From Thermoplasmata archaeon (GTDB lineage: Archaea; Thermoplasmatota; Thermoplasmata; Thermoplasmatales; Thermoplasmataceae), in assembly GCA_021797385.1 (NCBI GenBank), contig JAJZZW010000049.1:1-11585 (forward strand): DNA of 11,585 nucleotides, read 5' to 3'. Shown piece after piece: positions 1-5,871 of the stretch (position 1 is the first letter of the stretch; the number at the start of each line of letters is the position of its first letter). The translations under genes were made by a program, and so were the position numbers. A model generated the notes under the pieces. It did not search any database. It saw nothing but the letters and a program-made list of their open reading frames with translations, and was not told the DNA's origin.

Positions 1-1
1 T

Positions 2-265
2 TTCAGGTCCCATCATTCAAAGGCCGTGAAGGAGAGTGCAGAGTCATTGAATATAAAACTCATATTCCTTCCACCCTATTCACCGGATCTCAATCCCATA
101 GAATTCATATGGAAAAGCGTGAAGAGGATTGTATCTATTGCTGCAATAAATTCTGAAGATGATTTGAAAGGCAGGATTAAGGAAGGCTTTGAGAAACTCT
201 CATGCAGCCTGACATTTGCAAAAAGCTGGATTCTGAGGTTCATGAATCAGAATATAAAAATGTAG
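2..265 (+). CDS. IS630-type transposase, C-terminal fragment (5' end outside window)
   Basis: This is the C-terminal part of a DDE transposase of the IS630/Tc1-like group, which cuts and joins element ends. The frame is open from base 2 and runs to TAG at 263-265, about 87 residues. The diagnostic stretch is LPPYSPDLNPIEFIWK, encoded around bases 70-115, where the Glu of NPIEFIW is the third catalytic acid of the family. Before it, F-R-S-H-H-S-K matches the block that normally follows the second catalytic Asp, so that Asp should lie just left of the window. A GTG at base 26 could be read as a start, but homology continues upstream of it, so this is a partial gene and not a small one. The C-terminus looks complete. 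The right terminal inverted repeat should lie within 266-365, but it cannot be identified without the left end. Confidence 0.9.
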   Translation, partial: FRSHHSKAVKESAESLNIKLIFLPPYSPDLNPIEFIWKSVKRIVSIAAINSEDDLKGRIKEGFEKLSCSLTFAKSWILRFMNQNIKM

Positions 266-365
266 GTAATAAACTATAATTACAACAGTTTTGGCAACTT
301 CGTCCCACTTCAATGCAATGAATTTCCGCCCTTGAAGATAGAATATGGATAAGTATCATTAGATA

Positions 366-1616
366 TCATAAAGAGGTTGCTACCGCAATAACCGCTGTTG
401 CCACAATAAGAATAAACATTGCAAAATACAATACTTCATTTTTTTTCGATAAAACGAGATCTCCCATTATTTTTTTGTTTCTTCCTATAACCCAGAGCAT
501 TACCATGGGTGCTATAAGCGTAAATACGAAGAATATCAGGAGATAGAGAACCAGTGCGATCATGCTTGAAGGATTGATAATTATAACTGCTATAACAGCC
601 GGCAGACTTTCAAGTACATACACAAGCCAGTATGATTTTTTAGAAATGTTTAAGGATTCTGCAATTCCCCACGCGCTTCCCAGCGATATTGTAATCAGTG
701 CAATAAATCCTGCGGCAATAATACCCACTCCAAATATAAATGGGGAAAGTGTACCTGCAATGGGAACTAAAACTTTCCCAAGTTCCTGCGGGGTTGCAAA
801 GAATGATGCATGGGCTGCATGGGGCATTCCTGCAAAGGCCATCTCAGCTATTACCATTAATAACTCTGTCACAATTGCGCCGATCAGAGTTTCCCGGCGC
901 ATTATCCTTAATGACCTATGTCTCTTTATATTGATCCCTGCACTGTTCATATCAGTTAACTTTAAACCAGTTGCCGACGCCTGGAAGAATATCATGAACG
1001 GCATTATTACGGCACCAACGTTGGCAGCGAGCAAAAAGAAATAACCAGCTGTAGGTTTAATAAGCAGAGGATTTGCCAGTGGAGATGACACCGGCATAAT
1101 TCCACGGTAGAATAATGATGTCAATAGGGCAATAATTAATACAAGAGATATTGCGAGCAATGGTTTTTCTGCCTGGCTGTACCGTTTTCTTGTAACAATC
1201 AGTATATGGATAATATATATAACCGGAATAGTATAATAAAGGGACAATCCCATTATTTCCAGTCCTATTCCAATACCTAGATATTCTATCCCATAGGTAA
1301 CCATATCAGTTAACGCCATGGGCAATGCAACCAGTGATGCTATTATCTTTCCGTAGTTTTTCCTTACCACATCCCCTAAGCCATCTCTTGTTGCAATGCT
1401 GATTCTACCTGCAATTTCCTGCACTACGTAAAGCGGTATGATGAGAACCAGCATGAGCCATATCAAGCCGTATCCCAGCGTGGCCCCTGTTTGTGCCGCT
1501 CCAATATAGGATGAAGCATCCATGTCTGCCATCATGACTAGCCATGCGGGCCCAAACATGAGCAATGTATCTTTATTAAACAACCTTCTTTTTTTGCTTA
1601 TAACATTTGCATCCAT
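366..1616 (-). CDS. Divergent NRAMP-family divalent metal transporter
   Basis: Integral membrane protein of 416 aa with about 11 hydrophobic segments, the usual NRAMP length. NRAMP proteins import Mn2+, Fe2+ or similar ions with protons. The N-terminal block, GPAWLVMMADMDASS (residues 22-36) followed by QTGATLGYGLIW, aligns without gaps to the family TM1 block. There the canonical D-P-G-N reads D-A-S-S (33-36): the Asp is kept and the Asn ligand is Ser. Q66-E-I-A-G-R and the following T-R-D-G-L fit the next conserved loop. The TM6 block A-V-I-M-P-F-M (202-208) keeps the selectivity Met (M205) but has Phe where M-P-H is usual. Substrate is therefore uncertain, although the retained Met argues for a transition metal. 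The ATG start has a TATA-like box 26 nt upstream. Its upstream region holds a metal-regulator-like palindrome. Membership of the superfamily is secure; the ion carried is inference. Confidence 0.88.
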   Translation of the reverse strand: MDANVISKKRRLFNKDTLLMFGPAWLVMMADMDASSYIGAAQTGATLGYGLIWLMLVLIIPLYVVQEIAGRISIATRDGLGDVVRKNYGKIIASLVALPMALTDMVTYGIEYLGIGIGLEIMGLSLYYTIPVIYIIHILIVTRKRYSQAEKPLLAISLVLIIALLTSLFYRGIMPVSSPLANPLLIKPTAGYFFLLAANVGAVIMPFMIFFQASATGLKLTDMNSAGINIKRHRSLRIMRRETLIGAIVTELLMVIAEMAFAGMPHAAHASFFATPQELGKVLVPIAGTLSPFIFGVGIIAAGFIALITISLGSAWGIAESLNISKKSYWLVYVLESLPAVIAVIIINPSSMIALVLYLLIFFVFTLIAPMVMLWVIGRNKKIMGDLVLSKKNEVLYFAMFILIVATAVIAVATSL

Positions 1617-1638
1617 GCTAATCTATCGTTTTTCTTTG

Positions 1639-1645
1639 ATTTATA
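1639..1645 (-). promoter_or_regulatory. TATA-like box of the NRAMP gene
   Basis: The minus strand reads TATAAAT, centred 26 nt before the ATG at 1616. This is the spacing expected for archaeal leaderless transcription, so the NRAMP gene probably has its own promoter. The box overlaps the stop codon of the small frame at 1641-1814. Confidence 0.5.
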
Positions 1646-1814
1646 CTGCATCTAAAATTTTTAATTCTCTCAATTCTACTGCAGAATACTTAACAGAATG
1701 AAATATATTTAACAAAATATGCATATTTCTATGATTCTTTACTGTATTTTCCCGGATGTTGCATAATGAAAATATGGGTTTGATAAAATTTTTCTCAATG
1801 TTTTTCACTTCCAT
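1641..1814 (-). CDS. Candidate small ORF (57 aa) upstream of NRAMP
   Basis: A minus-strand frame runs from ATG at 1814 to TAA at 1641-1643 and ends 24 nt before the NRAMP start. The predicted protein starts MEVKNIEKNFIKPIF and ends ELRELKILDAV; it has one Cys (18) and three His (28, 32, 39). I recognise no family and see no membrane segment or clear domain. What makes it worth listing is its context. A TATA-like TTTATTTA is centred about 25 nt upstream, matching the leaderless spacing of other genes here, and a perfect TTAGGT/ACCTAA palindrome sits between that box and the ATG. It could encode a metal-regulated small protein, serve as a leader cistron of the NRAMP transcript, or be a chance frame in AT-rich DNA. 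No Shine-Dalgarno motif is seen. The rest of the 1617-1948 spacer holds only the regulatory sites listed separately. Confidence 0.3.
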   Translation of the reverse strand: MEVKNIEKNFIKPIFSLCNIRENTVKNHRNMHILLNIFHSVKYSAVELRELKILDAV

Positions 1815-1823
1815 GGCAGGTAA

Positions 1824-1837
1824 TTAGGTGTACCTAA
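1824..1837. promoter_or_regulatory. DtxR/MntR-like palindrome TTAGGT-N2-ACCTAA
   Basis: Two perfect 6-bp arms, TTAGGT and ACCTAA, are separated by GT. The arms match the half-site style of DtxR-family metal-dependent repressors (established knowledge: the DtxR/IdeR consensus contains TTAGGTTAG..CTAACCTAA). The site lies between a TATA-like element and the ATG at 1814 on the minus strand, a position where binding would block transcription. It is 207 nt from the NRAMP start and 111 nt from the tgtA start. The palindrome is observed; the regulator assignment is inference. Confidence 0.5.
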
Positions 1838-1842
1838 ATAAA
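1835..1842 (-). promoter_or_regulatory. Candidate TATA box for a minus-strand transcript toward NRAMP
   Basis: The minus strand reads TTTATTTA, centred about 25 nt upstream of the ATG at 1814. It abuts the TTAGGT/ACCTAA palindrome on its downstream side and the ATTGT/ACAAT repeat on its upstream side. It is weak on its own, because AT-rich octamers are common here. Confidence 0.3.
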
Positions 1843-1845
1843 CTT

Positions 1846-1859
1846 ATTGTGATTACAAT
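1846..1859. repeat. Inverted repeat ATTGT-N4-ACAAT
   Basis: Perfect 5-bp arms flank GATT, 8 bp from the TTAGGT/ACCTAA palindrome. Read on the minus strand it sits just upstream of the candidate TATA box, where an archaeal activator or BRE-proximal factor would bind. Short arms in AT-rich sequence make chance possible. Confidence 0.3.
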
Positions 1860-1920
1860 TAATAAAGGATTCTTGGTAAGAATAGACGGATTATCCATAT
1901 AATTATTTATCCAACCAATA

Positions 1921-1929
1921 ATTATATAG
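1921..1929 (+). promoter_or_regulatory. TATA-like box of tgtA
   Basis: ATTATATAG is centred about 24 nt before the ATG at 1949, again the leaderless spacing. No Shine-Dalgarno sequence lies before the ATG. A second in-frame ATG at 1955 would be a less likely start. Confidence 0.45.
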
Positions 1930-1948
1930 AAAGTTAAAATTAGCCATA

Positions 1949-3826
1949 ATGCAGATGTTTTTCAAGGAAGGACTGGCAAGGATAGGAAGATTCAGTACAT
2001 CACACGGTGAGATAGAAACTCCAACAGTAATGCCGGTCATAAATCCAAATCTAAACTTTCTCACACAGGACGAATTGAAATCAATCGGTGTTCAGGCAGT
2101 AATAACCAATAGCTACATAATAAAGAGAACCGCATCGCTTGAGCAGGAAGCCCTAAAATCGGGAGTCCATAAACTCATAAATTTTGATGGCCCTATAATG
2201 ACTGATTCTGGCACTTTCCAGAGTTATATTTATGGGGATATAGAATATAATAACAGGGAAATTGTAGAATTCCAGAAAAATATAGGCAGTGACATTATAA
2301 CAATTCTTGATATTTTTACAAAGCCGCAGGATAGCTATGATCAGGCAAAGGCTGCAGTATATGAAACCTATAAAAGATTAAAGGAAGTTAACACTGAGGA
2401 TTACATAATAGCAGGGCCTATACAGGGGTCTGTGTATCCAGATCTGAGAATTGAATCTGCAAAAATGATGTCAGAAGCATCATATCTGCCTATAGGTGGA
2501 GTAGTACCCCTTCTTGAATCATATAGATATAAGGACCTGGTCAATATAATTATAAATTCTAAAATAAACTCGGATTTCTCAAAGCCAGTCCATCTCTTCG
2601 GAGGAGGTCACCCCATGTTCTTTGCATTCTCTGTTCTTCTGGGGGTTGATATATTTGACTCCGCATCATATATAAAATATGCAAAGGATAACCGTGTTCT
2701 TTATACAGAAGGTACCAGGAATCTGAAGGAGATACGGGATTTCCCTGAATGGAGTCCACTTTTCAATAAATATTCCCCTGCAGAATTAATCAAAACAGAT
2801 GAAAAGACAAGGTTAAAATTGTTATCTCTCCACAATCTCAAGGCAATATTCAATGAAATTACGGAAATTAAGGAGCGTATTTACGAAAACACCCTGTATC
2901 AGTATGTAGAGGAAAAATCCATGGCTCATCCCGCACTTTACAGTGCTTACCTTGAAATGATTAATCACGATCTAAAACCATACTGGAACATTTCACTGAA
3001 ATCCCCTCTGTATTTTTTCAATAAGATTACATATAAAAACATATTTATCAGGCGCCTTGTGGATTTTACTGAATCTTATATAAGCAACGGGAAAAAAACA
3101 TTTCTTATCAATTATAAGCTGTGGAGGCACGGATTTCCAATATCAGATGAAATAATTAATTCATATGAAACGACCGATTATAATTTCCTGATTCAGTGGA
3201 ATGATATATTTATACCAATAGAGCTTGAAAACACATATCCTGTAAGCCAGATGGTCTCCTCCGGGGTTACAGATCTTGATTATATAGACGAGTATGTAAA
3301 ATGGTTAAAATCAGTCAATCCTGACATTCAAACATATAATCCATCTATTTCTGGAGATTCCAGAATAAGACGATACACCCATACAAAAATAAATACTGTA
3401 TTCAAATTCCAGTTCAATACAGGAATGGATTTGTTTAAAGAATCTGATCTTGTAATCAAATCACGGGCCACAGGTCATATAAGGAATATTAAGAGGGGTG
3501 ATAAGATTATAGCCACCATGAGGAACGATGGCTTTTTAACGCTCTCCATTTTTGGCGGGGAACTTCTAAACAATATAATAGATTTTCCGGGTTCAAGGGT
3601 AATAGTCGGTCAGGACAGTGGGGAATTCAACTCTAAAGGATTTAATGTGTTTTTCAAATTTGTAGAGGGCTGTGATATAAACATAATTCCGGGAAATGAG
3701 GTTCTGGTTACAGATATAAATAGGAATCTCTTTGCTGTTGGACATGCAACGGTATCTGGGAAAGAGATGAAATATTATAGGGAAGGAATAGCGGTAAAGA
3801 TCCATGAAGGCGTCAACAGATTATGA
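1949..3826 (+). CDS. tgtA: Archaeosine tRNA-guanine(15) transglycosylase, zinc-site-less variant
   Basis: Cytoplasmic enzyme that exchanges guanine-15 in the tRNA D-loop for preQ0, the first step of archaeosine formation. At 625 aa it is a full-length, unsplit archaeal TGT. The TIM-barrel catalytic domain covers about residues 1-340. M-T-D-S-G-T-F-Q (84-91) holds the substrate Asp (D86), P-I-G-G is at 181-184, and G-V-D-I-F-D-S-A-S-Y (232-241) holds the nucleophilic Asp. The archaeal extension follows, with I-P-I-E-L-E-N-T-Y-P (422-431), and residues from about 545 to 625 resemble a PUA RNA-binding domain (P-G-N-E-V-L-V ... A-V-G-H-A). The oddity is the zinc site: the usual C-x-C-x-x-C after F-P reads E-W-S-P-L-F (267-272), so all three Cys are gone, although the His ligand position (H295 in L-H-N-L) remains. 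C575 is the only Cys in the protein. The ArcS paralogue is disfavoured because both catalytic Asp motifs are intact. Confidence 0.93.
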   Translation: MQMFFKEGLARIGRFSTSHGEIETPTVMPVINPNLNFLTQDELKSIGVQAVITNSYIIKRTASLEQEALKSGVHKLINFDGPIMTDSGTFQSYIYGDIEYNNREIVEFQKNIGSDIITILDIFTKPQDSYDQAKAAVYETYKRLKEVNTEDYIIAGPIQGSVYPDLRIESAKMMSEASYLPIGGVVPLLESYRYKDLVNIIINSKINSDFSKPVHLFGGGHPMFFAFSVLLGVDIFDSASYIKYAKDNRVLYTEGTRNLKEIRDFPEWSPLFNKYSPAELIKTDEKTRLKLLSLHNLKAIFNEITEIKERIYENTLYQYVEEKSMAHPALYSAYLEMINHDLKPYWNISLKSPLYFFNKITYKNIFIRRLVDFTESYISNGKKTFLINYKLWRHGFPISDEIINSYETTDYNFLIQWNDIFIPIELENTYPVSQMVSSGVTDLDYIDEYVKWLKSVNPDIQTYNPSISGDSRIRRYTHTKINTVFKFQFNTGMDLFKESDLVIKSRATGHIRNIKRGDKIIATMRNDGFLTLSIFGGELLNNIIDFPGSRVIVGQDSGEFNSKGFNVFFKFVEGCDINIIPGNEVLVTDINRNLFAVGHATVSGKEMKYYREGIAVKIHEGVNRL

Positions 3827-3829
3827 TCA

Positions 3830-4461
3830 TTAAAGCTGTATTTCATCTGGAATATTATCAAGTATATTGTTAAGCATTTTACCATCACTTTTTCTATTGT
3901 ATATATGTGTATGGACCTACTCAAGTACGATCTGTATTTTCTCACCATTCAACCTTTTAATATTTTTCTGGACATTATCATGAGCTTCATCTCGTGTGAT
4001 TTATTATTATTCTTTGGTATGAGAAAATATTTAAAACCGGTTAATGTTTTTGCCCCGTCTCTCCTGTAAAATTTTATTCTTTCCTTTCTCTGGATTCTAT
4101 TGTTTCCTTTGTCAGGATTTTCCACCTCAAATATTATGTCGTTATACATATCATTATTCTTAAAATCAAATATTCTTTCAAGAAATAGCGAGCCAAGCCC
4201 GTTACCTCGGTATTCTTTTTTTACGGCAATATAATCCAGAAATAAAAAATCCGAATCATTAACGGGATCACATCATTAAAAATATTGCAGGATTTCAGTT
4301 TAGTTTTACAATAAACATCTTTTCATAGTTTTTTCTATATTCCTTTTAATATCATCTACCAGCCTTTTTTCTCCAGGCGGAAAAGCTTCCTCATAAATAT
4401 TCATACAGTTGTTAAAATCATTCTCTGATTTTATTCCTAATATAATAATATTAATTGACAT
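3830..4461 (-). pseudogene. GNAT-family N-acetyltransferase pseudogene
   Basis: Three pieces of one GNAT acetyltransferase lie in order on the minus strand. The N-terminal piece (4461 to a TAA at 4306-4308, 51 codons) contains E-E-A-F-P-P-G-E-K-R, typical of the GNAT start. The middle piece is open from 4272 to 3949. It carries F-L-F-L-D-Y-I-A-V followed by the acetyl-CoA loop E-Y-R-G-N-G-L-G-S, then E-R-I-K-F-Y-R-R-D-G-A-K and a block ending M-K-L-M-I-M. The last piece, in another frame, reads N-G-E-K-I-Q-I-V-L-E, a TAG at 3917-3919, then V-H-T-H-I-Y-N-R and a stop at 3830-3832. Lesions are several in-frame stops between 4308 and 4273, an apparent internal deletion of a few dozen residues there, a frameshift near 3950-3970 and the TAG. 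Expression as a working enzyme is very unlikely. Neighbouring 4462-4605 holds nothing I can identify. Confidence 0.8.
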
Positions 4462-4605
4462 ACTTATCTATTCTGTATTGATATATGTAAATTTTCGTTT
4501 AAAATCAATAAATTCTCATAATTGTTTATTCAAAAATTCAACAAACTCACATGCAAATTATAAAAAGATATTAACTTTGCTGTCATAAAATCTCATATTC
4601 CATAC

Positions 4606-4615
4606 GATAAATTTA
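4606..4615 (+). promoter_or_regulatory. TATA-like box of the HAD phosphatase gene
   Basis: GATAAATTTA is centred about 29 nt before the ATG at 4640. A GTG in the same frame at 4634 is about 23 nt from it. Both fit leaderless initiation; the ATG is preferred because it is the stronger start codon and gives the usual short segment before the DLDGT motif. Confidence 0.4.
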
Positions 4616-4639
4616 ATTTGCCAATGTAATACAGTGACA

Positions 4640-5161
4640 ATGATTAGACCGTGGATTCTGGCTATGGATCTGGACGGGACCGTATGGAACCATCTGAATA
4701 TTTCCGGGGTTGAGCCACCATATACAAGAATTGATGCAACAAGGATAAAAAATCGGGACAATGTAACAGTAACACTTTTTGAAGATGCAGTTAGATTCAT
4801 AAAATGGGCCAGAGAAAATGGGGCAATTACAACAACACTGAGCTGGAATAGACGAGATTATGTTGATGAAGCACTTGAAACTTTTGGTATTGCAGGCTTA
4901 TTTGACTATAGTTCCACAGATCACACACCTGACAAGGATCAGAGGTTATTGAAATTAATTAATACCCTGAACGGAATGGGAATTTATATACCGGTTGACA
5001 GAGTTGTCTATGTTGATGACAGGGACATTCATATGGAAGAAATTAAAAAGAATGTGGGAAATATAGTTTTCATAAATATCTGGAAATCAACAAAAAACTA
5101 TGCGGATGCCGGTAAGATTGTCAGAGAGAAGGTACTGGAAGAGGATATAACCTCACTATAA
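4640..5161 (+). CDS. HAD-superfamily phosphatase, MDP-1-like
   Basis: Soluble protein of 173 aa resembling magnesium-dependent phosphatase-1 (MDP-1), a small capless HAD hydrolase that forms a phospho-aspartate intermediate. HAD motif I is D-L-D-G-T (10-14), with nucleophile D10 and acid/base D12. A hydrophobic strand ends in T-T-L-S-W-N (65-70), giving the motif II Ser or Thr. T-P-D-K-D (96-100) supplies a plausible motif III Lys (K99). V-V-Y-V-D-D-R-D (122-129) is motif IV with the Mg2+-binding Asp pair. The E-P-P-Y segment after motif I and the L-S-W-N motif are MDP-1-like. The start is taken at ATG 4640; a GTG two codons upstream is possible. Substrate is unknown: MDP-1 proteins act on phosphotyrosine or sugar phosphates in vitro. 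The gene lies 55 nt upstream of the next plus-strand gene, which has its own TATA-like box, so linkage is loose. Confidence 0.85.
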   Translation: MIRPWILAMDLDGTVWNHLNISGVEPPYTRIDATRIKNRDNVTVTLFEDAVRFIKWARENGAITTTLSWNRRDYVDEALETFGIAGLFDYSSTDHTPDKDQRLLKLINTLNGMGIYIPVDRVVYVDDRDIHMEEIKKNVGNIVFINIWKSTKNYADAGKIVREKVLEEDITSL

Positions 5162-5183
5162 TCTCAATGTCAAATTGGAAATA

Positions 5184-5194
5184 TTTTAAATATT
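5184..5194 (+). promoter_or_regulatory. TATA-like box of the 214-aa gene
   Basis: TTTTAAATATT is centred about 28 nt before the ATG at 5217, which suggests a promoter separate from that of the HAD gene and a leaderless message. Confidence 0.45.
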
Positions 5195-5216
5195 AAATAA
5201 CTATGTAAATATAAAT

Positions 5217-5861
5217 ATGCAAGTAAATACCCCTGTGATATGGTTTAAGAGTTATCCGGATCCACAAAAATCATTTGCTGGCAGCCTATGGATTGCCATA
5301 CACACGCAAATCCTCAACTATACACATATTGATAATTATATAGTAAGAGTCAATAAAATAAACAGCATAATTTCATACAAGGATTATCTCGGTTTCCTTA
5401 TGGAAACTAATATCCTTGGAAGAATATCAGCTGTTGTTAATCGCAATATGAAAAAATCAAAAAACTACGAGTTCAGATTATCGCTTTCAGAAGACAAGGA
5501 TCCACAAAGGGCGATTAATTATATGGAGAAAGGACGTGTGGTGGTATTTGGAATTCCATACCGGGACATTCAAAAATTTACCGGTTATGATATTGTTAGC
5601 ACTGAAATTTCTGACAACATTCTGTATTACCTTGTTGCAGCAAAGCATGATGATTATATCTATACAATACCCGGCATGGCAGGTATAGAGTTGAAGGCCG
5701 AACTTCCGAAATTATATGGTGAGTATTCATCTGTAATGGTTAAAATGGGAGTGGCCGAGTTCATGAAATACTGTGAAATAAATATGGAAAATATACGAAT
5801 CATATATCCAAGTGTGATCACAAAAACAGGGGAAGAGGTCAGGTCATTAAATGAATATTAG
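5217..5861 (+). CDS. Unrecognised protein, 214 aa
   Basis: I do not recognise this family. The protein is soluble in appearance, with no signal peptide and no membrane segment. It starts MQVNTPVIWFKSYPDP, has two Cys-free halves of mixed charge and only one Cys (in M-K-Y-C-E-I, near residue 186). Hydrophobic strands such as R-V-V-V-F-G-I-P-Y (about 106-114) and I-L-Y-Y-L-V-A-A (about 133-140) alternate with charged helices, suggesting an alpha/beta fold. No nucleotide-binding loop, metal cluster or helix-turn-helix is evident. The next gene begins 10 nt after its stop, with a GGTG ribosome-binding motif that overlaps the stop codon, so the two are very probably cotranscribed and translationally linked. 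It may belong to a lineage-restricted Thermoplasmatales family; this is inference from failure to recognise it. That it is a real gene is supported by its length, promoter spacing and operon position. Confidence 0.8.
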   Translation: MQVNTPVIWFKSYPDPQKSFAGSLWIAIHTQILNYTHIDNYIVRVNKINSIISYKDYLGFLMETNILGRISAVVNRNMKKSKNYEFRLSLSEDKDPQRAINYMEKGRVVVFGIPYRDIQKFTGYDIVSTEISDNILYYLVAAKHDDYIYTIPGMAGIELKAELPKLYGEYSSVMVKMGVAEFMKYCEINMENIRIIYPSVITKTGEEVRSLNEY

Positions 5862-5864
5862 GTG
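5861..5864 (+). promoter_or_regulatory. Shine-Dalgarno-like GGTG before the 299-aa gene
   Basis: GGTG, complementary to the CACC of the archaeal 16S rRNA 3' end, lies 7 nt before the ATG at 5872 and shares its first G with the stop codon of the upstream gene. It decides the start of the downstream gene and contrasts with the leaderless genes around it. Confidence 0.5.
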
Positions 5865-5871
5865 TATGTAA

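Noticed and set aside
562..1044. Long plus-strand open frame (160 codons)
   Set aside because: It lies wholly antisense to the NRAMP gene, and its composition mirrors the hydrophobic codons of that gene. It has no protein signature.
3593..3805. Minus-strand open frame inside tgtA
   Set aside because: Antisense to the conserved PUA-like region, with no motif of its own.
3949..4149. Minus-strand 66-codon frame read as a separate small gene
   Set aside because: GNAT homology continues upstream past its ATG and, in another frame, downstream past its stop; it is one piece of a pseudogene.
4558..4800. Minus-strand 80-codon frame across the HAD start
   Set aside because: Most of it is antisense to the HAD motif I region. 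No promoter or recognisable motif supports it.
5858..5871. TTAGGTGTATGTAA, resembling the metal box at 1824-1837
   Set aside because: The right arm does not pair with the left. The bases are explained by a TAG stop, a GGTG ribosome-binding motif and the spacer before the next ATG.
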